Positions 1-6,611 of a stretch of 10,306 bases of DNA are shown piece by piece (position 1 is the first letter of the stretch; each line of letters opens with the position of its first letter). Both the position numbers and the translations under genes were made by a program. Below the pieces are notes generated by a model. That model saw only the letters and a program-made list of their open reading frames with translations, had not been told where the DNA came from and made no database searches. The stretch comes from Prevotellaceae bacterium. Lineage in GTDB: Bacteria; Bacteroidota; Bacteroidia; Bacteroidales; UBA932. Location: contig JAIRXY010000142.1 in assembly GCA_031268055.1 (NCBI GenBank), positions 1-10,306 of the forward strand, in the 5' to 3' direction.

Positions 1-2
1 CC

Positions 3-245
3 AACGTAATTGCCAAGGAGCTTGGCATGAGCGCCGTAACGCTCAACAAAAAGTTGAACGAAAAGAAAGTAATCTACCGGAGCGGCGGAGTTTGGGTGCC
101 TTACGGCAGCTATCAGGACAGGGGGTACGCAAGGTTTAGAACGCACGTGCACACCGGCGACAACGGCGCGCCGAGAACATCTGAGCTACTGTACTGGACG
201 CAGGCCGGTCGCGCGTTTATTCACCAAATCATGAAAGGAGGGTAG
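3..245 (+). CDS. Phage antirepressor, KilAC domain, C-terminal part (5' truncated by window)
   Basis: The frame is open from the window edge, so the ATG at 27 is internal and the true start lies upstream. The visible roughly 80 residues read NVIAKELGMSAVTLNKKLNE at the start, followed by a GGVWVPYGSYQDRGYARF stretch and a WTQAGRAFIHQI ending. This order (helix-turn-helix-like IAKELGMSA..LN..L, then a W/Y-rich strand, then WT..G..FI) is what I know from the KilAC C-terminal domain of phage antirepressors of the Ant/Rha type, which bind DNA or antagonise phage repressors. It ends with TAG nine bases before the terminase small subunit gene and is in the same frame as it, consistent with a phage gene cluster. 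The assignment rests on motif recognition only. The N-terminal domain type (Bro, Rha or other) cannot be seen. Confidence 0.75.
   Translation, partial: NVIAKELGMSAVTLNKKLNEKKVIYRSGGVWVPYGSYQDRGYARFRTHVHTGDNGAPRTSELLYWTQAGRAFIHQIMKGG
235..241 (+). promoter_or_regulatory. Strong Shine-Dalgarno sequence before terminase small subunit
   Basis: AAGGAGG lies inside the last codons of the antirepressor gene, 13 bases before the ATG at 255. It is an almost perfect anti-16S complement, unlike the other genes in this window, most of which have no clear ribosome binding site. This fits a phage-derived gene rather than a typical Bacteroidetes host gene. The spacing is somewhat long. Confidence 0.45.
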
Positions 246-254
246 GGCAGAGCA

Positions 255-818
255 ATGGCGCAGAAGAAACCCACATCCCCCACCACAAAGGCGCAGAAGA
301 AGCCCGGCAAGCCTAAAAAGCACACCAAAGCTACTGCTCTCAAATCACCCGCCGGAAAACACCCCGGCGGTCGACCCACCGCGTACAAAAAAGAGTACGA
401 GAAGCAGGCATAGCAGCACTGCCTGCTGGGGGCAACGGATAAAAGCCTTGCAGAGCTATTTAACATTTCAGAATCAACGTTAAACAAATGGAAGCGCGAC
501 CATCCGGAGTTTTCGGAGTGCATCAGGCGCGGCAAAATTGATGCCGCCGCCAACGTTGCCGCTTCCCTCTACTCGCGCGCCATCGGCTTTACCAAGCAGG
601 GCTGCGAAAAGGTGTTCCAATTCAAGGGTGAGGTGGTGCGCGCCGAAGTCAAAGAGTACTACCCGCCTGACCCCGATTCAGCAAAGTTTTTGTTAAAAAC
701 ATGGCTGCCGGAAGTGTTTGGCGACCGGAAAACGGTTGCGCTGGAGAATCCGGACGGCACACCGATAGGCGGCCAAATAAACGTTAACTTCAGGGATTAT
801 AGCGATGCTGGAGTTTAA
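255..818 (+). pseudogene. Phage terminase small subunit, interrupted by an in-frame amber codon
   Basis: Reading from the ATG at 255 gives a lysine-rich basic N-terminus, then GGRPTAYKKEYEKQA, a TAG at 411-413 (codon 53), then QHCLLGATDKSLAELFNISE, a STLNKWKRDHPEF helix and an alanine-rich IDAAANVAASLYSRAIGF segment, ending at TAA 816-818. The part after the stop is the usual small-terminase helix-turn-helix that recognises phage DNA and recruits the large subunit; the GRPT..Y motif before it belongs to the same protein. The frame is continuous on both sides, so a single substitution (for example TAC or TAT to TAG, as many relatives have QAY there from memory) explains the stop. An ATG at 612 could start only a C-terminal fragment lacking the DNA-binding domain. 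The 3' end overlaps the large subunit gene by 14 bases, the normal coupled arrangement. Amber suppression is possible but the second lesion in the neighbouring gene argues for decay. Confidence 0.8.
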
Positions 819-2093
819 CGTAGGGCGCGCGTTCAAGCCGGTATTTGCCACCGATAAGCTGATTATTGACATCGTAGGTGGCCGCGGACGGGGAGGCTCA
901 TACTTCGGGACAGACTACTTTTTGTACCTGCTCACCACAGCGCGCTACTTTAGGGGGTGCTTCCTGCGACAGGCCTTCAACGATATACGCGATAGCCTTT
1001 TCAAAGACTTCAAAGACAGGATTGAGGAGCACGACCTGCCCCCGTCGCTATTCCACATCAACGAATCGGAGATGCGGATAGCCTACCTGCCGAACGGGAA
1101 CACGATAATCAGCAAGGGATTTGTTACCAGCAGCAACCGCACGGCGAAGCTAAAATCGCTGGCCGGCATTACCCACGTGCTCATTGAGGAAGCCAACGAG
1201 GTGAGCGAAGAGCAGTTCGACCAGCTGCTTTTGTCCTTGCGCACCAAAAAGGCGGAAAAGATAAAGGCCATACGGATATTTAACCCCCCACCAAAGCGGC
1301 ATTGGATATGGAAAGGGTACAACCTCACCGAGAGCGACACCAAGGGCTACTACTCCTACGCGCCTAAGTCGGATAGCAACATTGAGATGTGCTTTGCCAC
1401 GTACTTGGATAACGTTGGCAACCTTAACGCAGAGTACATTGCAACGCTCAACAAGCTAAAGGACAGGCCGGAGCAGTACAACACCATCGTTAGAGGCCTG
1501 ATTAGCGACGGCAACGTAGGCAGAATTTACTCCGGCTTTAAGCACTGCACCGCTGCCGAGTGGAGCGCCGTAGATAGCCGCACGGTGTACGCGGTTGACT
1601 TTGGGTACAGCGAAGACCCCACGGCAACGATAGCCGTAAAGTGGAAAGACAACAAGCTATTTATCAAAGAGCTTACCTACAATTCGGGCATGGATGATCT
1701 AACGATTGCCAAGCGATGGGTTGACTTGGGCGTTACCTACCGGGATTTAATCATAGCCGACTATGGTAACGGCGGCGACGTGCGCATCCACAACCTGCGC
1801 AGCGGCGGGGGGGTGCGTGGGGGAACATCCCGAACTACCCCGATTTGCGCAAGGGGTTTAGCGTTCAGTACGCCGAAAAAGGGGCGGGAAGCGTAGCCGC
1901 AGGCATTAACCTTGTCAAGGCCTACGAGGTGTACATGACAGAGGACAGCGCCAACGGATGGCGCGAGGCGCAGGAGTATTGTTGGGCGGTAGGGCGCGAT
2001 AAGGATATACTGGACGTGCCTGTAGACAAGAATAACCACATCATGGATTGCATAAGGTACTTTGTCAGCTACCGAGCGATGCACGGAATTTGA
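805..2093 (+). pseudogene. Phage terminase large subunit (ATPase/nuclease), frameshifted near the 3' end
   Basis: The large terminase packages DNA into the capsid using an N-terminal ATPase and a C-terminal RNase H-fold nuclease. The first frame (805 to about 1813) shows a Walker A-like GGRGRGGS at residues 25-32, a Walker B THVLIEEANE at about 123-132, and nuclease acidic residues in VDFGYS (D265) and IIADYGNGG (D319). After the seven-G run at 1807-1813 the homologous reading moves to another frame: WGNIPNYPDLRKGFSVQYAE, GSVAAGINLVKAYEVY, and the final NHIMDCIRYF motif that supplies the last nuclease aspartate, ending at TGA 2091-2093. One missing base (or two extra) restores a protein of about 429 residues, normal for this family. 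Without correction the frame ends at 1896 with an unrelated tail. The Walker A lysine is replaced by glycine. No portal gene follows, so the packaging module is isolated. Confidence 0.85.
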
Positions 2094-2120
2094 TGATAGT
2101 TCAAATATTTTTTTGTATAT

Positions 2121-2150
2121 TTACCGTCGAATTTTGGCGGTAATTTTTTT
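2121..2150 (+). terminator. Factor-independent terminator after the terminase gene
   Basis: The arms TTACCGTC (2121-2128) and GGCGGTAA (2136-2143) pair over eight positions with one G-U pair around a seven-base loop, and are followed directly by seven T (2144-2150). It lies 28 bases after the terminase stop and would insulate the ROK operon from prophage transcription. Confidence 0.7.
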
Positions 2151-2242
2151 ATCTGCTTTTTGCAAAAGTTCCACGAAATAGCATACGAAACAAGCAAATA
2201 TAATTTATAATATGTTGAATGATATGTTATTATTTCGCAAAG

Positions 2243-2274
2243 TTTGTAAATTCGGGGATTTTCATGTAAGTTTG
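2243..2274 (+). promoter_or_regulatory. Bacteroidetes-type promoter for the ROK operon
   Basis: TTTG at 2243-2246 and TAAGTTTG at 2267-2274, separated by 20 bases, match the known Bacteroidetes primary sigma consensus (TTTG near -33, TAnnTTTG near -7). Transcription would begin near 2280, giving a leader of about 95 bases before the ATG at 2377. This is a consensus match only. Confidence 0.55.
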
Positions 2275-2318
2275 CAAGAAAAAAAACGGCGCGGCAACGC
2301 TGTGGACAAGCACATTTT

Positions 2319-2332
2319 TACAGCGCGCTGTA
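2319..2332. promoter_or_regulatory. 14-bp perfect palindrome, possible operator
   Basis: TACAGCGCGCTGTA is a perfect 14-bp inverted repeat in the leader of the ROK-family gene, about 40 bases downstream of the predicted transcription start and 44 bases before the start codon. Its position and symmetry fit a site for a dimeric repressor. No regulator is encoded nearby and the binding protein is unknown. Confidence 0.3.
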
Positions 2333-2376
2333 TTTTGGAGTTGATAAGTCTAATAAATTTAATGTAATGTAAGCAC

Positions 2377-3384
2377 ATGGAAAGAGTCGTTTTAGGTATT
2401 GACATTGGCGCTACGAGCTCCAAGCTTGGTCTTGTTGATAGCGCCGGAAATATTTTGGTTGAAAGCAGCATTCCTACTCCCGTGAACACTTCGGGGGTGA
2501 GCGCAGCCGAATTTGTAAAGTCTCTGTGCGAGGCTTCATTTGTTTTGCAGCATCAAGCGCGCACCGTTGAGGTGATAGGCGTTGGCGCTGGCGCGCCAAA
2601 CGCCAACTACAACAAAGGAACTATTGAATTTGCGGCCAACCTGCCGTGGCAGCACGAAGTAGTTCCCTTCGTTGAGCTTATGAAGACGTATTTTCCGAAC
2701 CTTCCCATACGTATAACCAACGACGCCAACGCTGCGGCCATTGGCGAGAAAGTATACGGCGGCGCTAAGGGCATGAAAGATTTTGTGTCGATAACGCTCG
2801 GTACGGGCTTTGGCAGCGGCATTGTTGTTGGAGGAGAGCTGGTGTATGGCTGCGACGGATTTGCCGGCGAAATAGGCCACGTCGTTATGATACCAAACGG
2901 GCGACGCTGCGGCTGCGGACGCTTGGGCTGTCTGGAAACCTACGTGTCGGCAACGGGGTTAAAGCAAACCGCCTTTGAGGTAATGTCGCGCCGCTACTTC
3001 ACCGAAAAGAGCCTGCTAAAAGCGGCCTCTTTCAACGAGATTACGCCCAAGTACATTGCCGACGCCGCGCTGCAAGGCGATAGCATGGCGCTGGAGGTAT
3101 TTGAGCAAACCGGAGAAATGCTGGGTTTGGCCTTGGCCAACACCGTTGCGTTCAGCAGCCCTGAAGCTATCTTTTTGTACGGCGGCTTGGCCAACTCCGG
3201 CGACCTGCTGCTAACTCCAACTCGCAAATCGTTAGACAAAAATATGCTGAAAAACTACTGCAAGCGTACCGCAGATGGCCAATTTATACAGGAGGCGAGC
3301 ACGCAGCTGCTGCTCTCACACCTCTGCAACAAAAACGGCGCGGTGCTGGGGGCAGCGGCGCTGGTGTGGCACGAAAAAGTTTAG
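2377..3384 (+). CDS. ROK-family sugar kinase (glucokinase-like)
   Basis: A 335-residue cytosolic kinase of the ROK family, which phosphorylates glucose or related sugars such as N-acetylhexosamines at the expense of ATP. Motifs in order: the N-terminal phosphate-binding GIDIGATSSKLGLV (7-20), the ITNDANAAAIGE segment with the catalytic aspartate D116 (after N115), the second phosphate loop TLGTGFGSGIV (140-150), sugar-contacting E165 and H168 in AGEIGH, and the ROK zinc-binding cluster CGCGRLGC (178-185) followed by E187. All key residues are present and the length is normal. There is no N-terminal helix-turn-helix, so it is a kinase rather than a NagC/XylR-type repressor. The ATG at 2377 fits the usual ROK start. 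It heads a plus-strand unit, with the next gene 10 bases downstream. The exact sugar cannot be told from sequence; glucose is most likely. Confidence 0.92.
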   Translation: MERVVLGIDIGATSSKLGLVDSAGNILVESSIPTPVNTSGVSAAEFVKSLCEASFVLQHQARTVEVIGVGAGAPNANYNKGTIEFAANLPWQHEVVPFVELMKTYFPNLPIRITNDANAAAIGEKVYGGAKGMKDFVSITLGTGFGSGIVVGGELVYGCDGFAGEIGHVVMIPNGRRCGCGRLGCLETYVSATGLKQTAFEVMSRRYFTEKSLLKAASFNEITPKYIADAALQGDSMALEVFEQTGEMLGLALANTVAFSSPEAIFLYGGLANSGDLLLTPTRKSLDKNMLKNYCKRTADGQFIQEASTQLLLSHLCNKNGAVLGAAALVWHEKV

Positions 3385-3394
3385 CTGAAGTATC

Positions 3395-3916
3395 ATGATG
3401 GCGCTAATTATAGACAAGAGGTGGAAGCGATACCCTATTCGGGCGGTCAAGCAGGTAGCGTACTTCTACATTTTTTTCATCCTGCTGTACCTTGTGCTGC
3501 ACTTGGTCAGCGGCAAATCGCTTGCTACCCTGCCCGACTTCTCCACGCTCTTCACGCCGCGGCTGCTCATTGGGTTGTCGCTGCTGGGCGTATGCTACCC
3601 GCTGATAGGATTTGTATCGGTAAGGGAGCTCTTGACCGAGGGAGGTATGGAAAAGCATGAGCAGCCGCTGCGCGAGATAATGTCAAGGAGCGACTACAAG
3701 CTGGTGAAAATCGAAAACGCCAAGCTCATTTTTCGCGCATACAGCCCCATGCGGCGCGTGCTGACGATGTTTGAAGATGACATTACGATGGAGCTGATGG
3801 ACGACGGCACGCTGCTTATCAGCGGCCTGCGCAAGGAGGTGTCGCGCATACGCTTGCGGGTGGGCGATTACGTGAGGAACGCAAAGAGCGAGCAGCAGGC
3901 CGAAGGTGGCGAGTAG
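3395..3916 (+). CDS. Small membrane protein of unknown function
   Basis: A 173-residue protein that I do not recognise as a named family. It has a basic N-terminus (KRWKRYPIR), two predicted membrane helices at about residues 21-38 (VAYFYIFFILLYLVLHLV) and 57-76, and a soluble C-terminal half of about 95 residues rich in charged residues, with an alternating-strand look (KLVKIENAKLIFRAYSP, DDITMELMDDGTLLISGLR). The basic N-terminus before helix 1 suggests that both ends face the cytoplasm. It starts 10 bases after the ROK gene (ATG at 3395, or the adjacent ATG at 3398) and its TAG overlaps the possible GTG start of the YitT gene by one base, so the three genes are probably one transcript. Function is unknown. 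Confidence 0.8.
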   Translation: MMALIIDKRWKRYPIRAVKQVAYFYIFFILLYLVLHLVSGKSLATLPDFSTLFTPRLLIGLSLLGVCYPLIGFVSVRELLTEGGMEKHEQPLREIMSRSDYKLVKIENAKLIFRAYSPMRRVLTMFEDDITMELMDDGTLLISGLRKEVSRIRLRVGDYVRNAKSEQQAEGGE

Positions 3917-3930
3917 TGAAATTTGGTTTT

Positions 3931-4872
3931 ATGCAAAAAAAATACTTCGACATACTGAAAGATTATGCCGTCATTTCTGTTGGCCTGCTCATCTACGTTT
4001 TTGCATGGGTTACGTTCATTGTGCCCAACGGCATTGTGGGTGGCGGCGTTGGCGGCGTTGGCGCGCTGATTTACTACGCTACAGGCTTTGAAATTTCCTA
4101 CTCCTACCTCTTGGCCAATGCGCTGCTGCTGCTGCTTGGCATGCGGATTATAGGCCGCCACTTTGGGGCAAAAACCATCTACGGCATTTTGCTTAGCACG
4201 GCGCTGTTCCACTACCTGCCGATGGTAATTCCCGAAACGCTGATAGCGCAGGTAAAATCGGAGCAAAACCTGCTCCTGTGGGTACTTGTAGGAGGAATAT
4301 TTGAGGGCGTGGGCATTGGCATTGCCTTTACGCGTGGCGGAAATACGGGGGGAACGGATATAATTGCGCTTATCGTCAACAAATTTAAGCACATCAACCC
4401 GGGGCGGGTGCTGCTATACTGCGATGCTGTAATCATTGGTTCATCCATATTTTTGCCCGACCGCACCATCCTGTCGCTCCTGTATGGCGGCATTATGGTT
4501 ACGGTATCTACCTACGTGATTGACGCGCTGCTGGTGGGGTCGAAGCAGAGCTTGCAGGTGCTCATCTTTTCGGAGCAGTACGAAGCCATTGCCGACAAAG
4601 TCTGCAAGGTTTTGGGGCGAGGCGTGACCATGCTCTACGCCAAGGGATGGTACACCAAGCACGAGCGAAACGTGCTGCTGCTGGTAGTGCGCAAGTACGA
4701 AATCAACGCTGTTTACCGCATCATCAACGAAATAGACAGGGAGGCTTTTGTTTCTACCGCCAGCGTCACGGGCGTGTTTGGCGAAGGGTTTGAGCCAATC
4801 AAAGACGGGACAATAACGCTGACGAGGCGCAAAAAAAAGCGGACGCTTCAGGAAAGTGACCGAGCACATTAG
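3931..4872 (+). CDS. YitT family membrane protein (YitT_membrane plus DUF2179)
   Basis: An inner-membrane protein of about 313 residues. Residues 11-200 contain about five hydrophobic helices (for example YAVISVGLLIYVFAWVTFI, YLLANALLLLLG, LLWVLVGGIFEGVGIG), the glycine-rich IVGGGVGGVGALIYY, and the hallmark RGGNTGGTDIIA at about 135-147. Residues about 208-285 form the soluble DUF2179 domain (VLIFSEQYEAIADKVCKVLG to STASVTGVFGEGFEPI). This two-part architecture is typical of the YitT family, whose transport or signalling role is not firmly established. I chose the ATG at 3931 (MQKKYF), which matches relatives; a GTG at 3916, overlapping the previous stop, would add five residues. The basic tail TRRKKKRT is short and probably unstructured. 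Confidence 0.9.
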   Translation: MQKKYFDILKDYAVISVGLLIYVFAWVTFIVPNGIVGGGVGGVGALIYYATGFEISYSYLLANALLLLLGMRIIGRHFGAKTIYGILLSTALFHYLPMVIPETLIAQVKSEQNLLLWVLVGGIFEGVGIGIAFTRGGNTGGTDIIALIVNKFKHINPGRVLLYCDAVIIGSSIFLPDRTILSLLYGGIMVTVSTYVIDALLVGSKQSLQVLIFSEQYEAIADKVCKVLGRGVTMLYAKGWYTKHERNVLLLVVRKYEINAVYRIINEIDREAFVSTASVTGVFGEGFEPIKDGTITLTRRKKKRTLQESDRAH

Positions 4873-4905
4873 AGAGCGCGCCTTTGCGCCGATAAAAGCT
4901 ATAGT

Positions 4906-4938
4906 AAAACGGGAAAGCGCTCAGCGCTTTCCCGTTTT
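4906..4938. terminator. Bidirectional terminator hairpin between convergent genes
   Basis: The arms AAAACGGGAAAGCGCT (4906-4921) and AGCGCTTTCCCGTTTT (4923-4938) are perfect 16-bp complements around one central base. The A-run and T-run on opposite ends make it work on both strands. It lies 33 bases after the YitT stop and 23 bases beyond the end of the minus-strand RRM gene. Confidence 0.85.
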
Positions 4939-4961
4939 GTGCAGGTCGCTTTTTTTCGGGA

Positions 4962-5309
4962 TTAATAGCGGCTTCTGTTGTATCCGCCGCCGCCACCGCC
5001 GCCACGATTGTATCCGCCGCCGCCGCCACGATTGCCGTAGCTGCCGCCGCCGCTTCTGCTGCTTTCTGTTTTTGGGCGTGCTACGTTTACACCGATTGTT
5101 TTCCCCTCAAAATTTGCTTCGTTTAATTCCGAGATGGCAGCTTGCCCTTCTGCGTCGTTGGGCATTTCTACAAAGCCGAAACCACGGGATCTTCCGGTTT
5201 CTCTGTCAGTGATAATTTTAGCAGAGGTCACTTCTCCATGCTCTGCAAACAGCTCTTGTAAACTCTCGCTTGTGGTGCTAAAGTTTAGATTCGACACGTA
5301 AATGTTCAT
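4962..5309 (-). CDS. Glycine-rich RRM RNA-binding protein
   Basis: A 115-residue single-RRM protein with a glycine-rich tail, like the small RNA-binding proteins of Bacteroidetes and cyanobacteria. RNP2 is IYVSNL (3-8) and RNP1 is RGFGFVEM (42-49), with the aromatic residues Y4, F44 and F46 that stack on RNA bases. The RRM covers residues 1-78. From residue 84 the tail is made of GGGSYGNR, GGGGGYNR and GGGGGGGYNR blocks, encoded by GC-rich imperfect repeats at about 4977-5054; the arginine/tyrosine/glycine composition suits RNA chaperone activity or phase separation. It lies 40 bases downstream of the DEAD-box helicase on the same strand, which suggests joint function in RNA folding, ribosome assembly or cold adaptation. 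The 40-base AT-rich gap has no clear promoter, although separate expression is not excluded. Confidence 0.93.
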   Translation of the reverse strand: MNIYVSNLNFSTTSESLQELFAEHGEVTSAKIITDRETGRSRGFGFVEMPNDAEGQAAISELNEANFEGKTIGVNVARPKTESSRSGGGSYGNRGGGGGYNRGGGGGGGYNRSRY

Positions 5310-5349
5310 TTGTCTTTTTGATTAATTATTAATTGATTGTTGCTTGTTC

Positions 5350-6582
5350 TCACCGGCGAGGGTGATTCTTACGGCGCTTTACGCCTTGGGGTATACGCTC
5401 CAGCTCGAAAGCCACCTCATTTTTTTCCTGTAGCGGAAGCTGGGGCGCTGCTGATGCAGGGAAAGATGGCGCTGTGCGCAGCTTCTTTCCTGTCAGCTTT
5501 TGAATATCTTTGACCATAGTATACTCGTCGCTGGAGCAGAATGTGAGCGCGGTGCCGCTGTTGCCGGCGCGCCCTGTCCGTCCGATGCGATGAACGTATG
5601 TTTCGGGTATATCGGGTAAATCGTAGTTGATGACCAGCTCAAGGTTGACAATGTCTATGCCTCTTGCTGCAATATCTGTGGCTATAATCACGCGCGTTTT
5701 GCCCGACTTGAAGTTGGTGAGCGCGCGCTGCCTTGCATTTTGGCTTTTGTTTCCATGAATAGCTTCACATCCAATGCCTCTTTTGTTCAGCGCCCGCGCA
5801 ATCTTGTCTGCTCCGTGCTTGGTGCGTGAAAAAACCAGCGCCGTTTTTTCTTTTTCCTTTCCTAAAATATCCGTAAGGAGGTCGCTCTTTTGAGGCTTTT
5901 CCACAAAGTACAGCCGCTGCTCAATCGCATCCACCACAGACGACGCGGGCGTTACCTCAACTCTCACGGGGTTGTGCAGTATTGTTTTCGACAGCGTTGA
6001 TATTGCTTCGGGCATGGTAGCCGAAAAAAACAGCGTTTGCCGCTGCTTTGGCAGCAGCGGTAGCAGGCGCTTTATATCGTGTATAAAGCCCATGTCGAGC
6101 ATGCGGTCAGCTTCATCAAGGATAAAGTGCCGAATGTGGTTGAGGGTAACATATTTTTGGTTCATCAAGTCGAGCAGGCGCCCCGGCGTTGCTATCAGGA
6201 TATCTACCCCGCGCTTTAGCTGCTCTACCTGAGAACTTTGGTTTACCCCGCCGAATATTACGGTGTGGCGTAGCCCCGTATACTTTCCGTAGTCGTTGAA
6301 GCATTCGTCAATCTGGATGGCCAGCTCTCGCGTAGGCGTGAGAATCAGCGCCTGTATTTCCCGCTTTTTGCTGGCTGCCTTGCGCTGCTGATGCAGCTGC
6401 TGAATGACAGGTATCGCAAATGCTGCGGTTTTGCCTGTTCCGGTTTGCGCCAGACCCAATAAATCGTTGTTGCTCAGCACAGGCGGAATAGCCTGCTCTT
6501 GTATTGGTGTAGGATTTTCGTATCCTTTTTCGTGAAGAGCCTTCAGTATCGGCTCTATAATCTCTAATTCTTTAAATGTCAT
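5350..6582 (-). CDS. DEAD-box ATP-dependent RNA helicase, RhlE-like
   Basis: A 410-residue helicase that unwinds RNA duplexes using ATP, typically in ribosome assembly and mRNA decay. All motifs are present in order: upstream F3 and Q motif NPTPIQ (23-28), motif I AQTGTGKT (45-52), Ia PTRELA (83-88), GG (111-112), Ib TPGR (132-135), II DEAD (156-159), III SAT (187-189), IV LVFSRT (249-254), V ATDIAARGID (301-310) and VI HRIGRTGRAG (331-340). The C-terminal extension after about residue 355 is short, lysine/arginine-rich and ends in RRKNHPRR, which probably adds non-specific RNA binding; no DbpA-type RNA-binding domain is present. This fits the RhlE group better than DeaD or DbpA. It begins 29 bases after the end of the nitronate monooxygenase gene and is followed by the RRM gene. 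Confidence 0.95.
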   Translation of the reverse strand: MTFKELEIIEPILKALHEKGYENPTPIQEQAIPPVLSNNDLLGLAQTGTGKTAAFAIPVIQQLHQQRKAASKKREIQALILTPTRELAIQIDECFNDYGKYTGLRHTVIFGGVNQSSQVEQLKRGVDILIATPGRLLDLMNQKYVTLNHIRHFILDEADRMLDMGFIHDIKRLLPLLPKQRQTLFFSATMPEAISTLSKTILHNPVRVEVTPASSVVDAIEQRLYFVEKPQKSDLLTDILGKEKEKTALVFSRTKHGADKIARALNKRGIGCEAIHGNKSQNARQRALTNFKSGKTRVIIATDIAARGIDIVNLELVINYDLPDIPETYVHRIGRTGRAGNSGTALTFCSSDEYTMVKDIQKLTGKKLRTAPSFPASAAPQLPLQEKNEVAFELERIPQGVKRRKNHPRR

Positions 6583-6611
6583 TGTTGCGATTGTCGTACC
6601 GGCAATCTTTT

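Noticed and set aside
221..553. Minus-strand frame of 110 residues in the prophage region
   Set aside because: It lies antisense to the terminase small subunit, whose codons match a known family across the same bases.
612..818. Independent small gene starting at 612
   Set aside because: It is in the same frame as, and is the C-terminal part of, the amber-interrupted terminase small subunit, not a separate gene.
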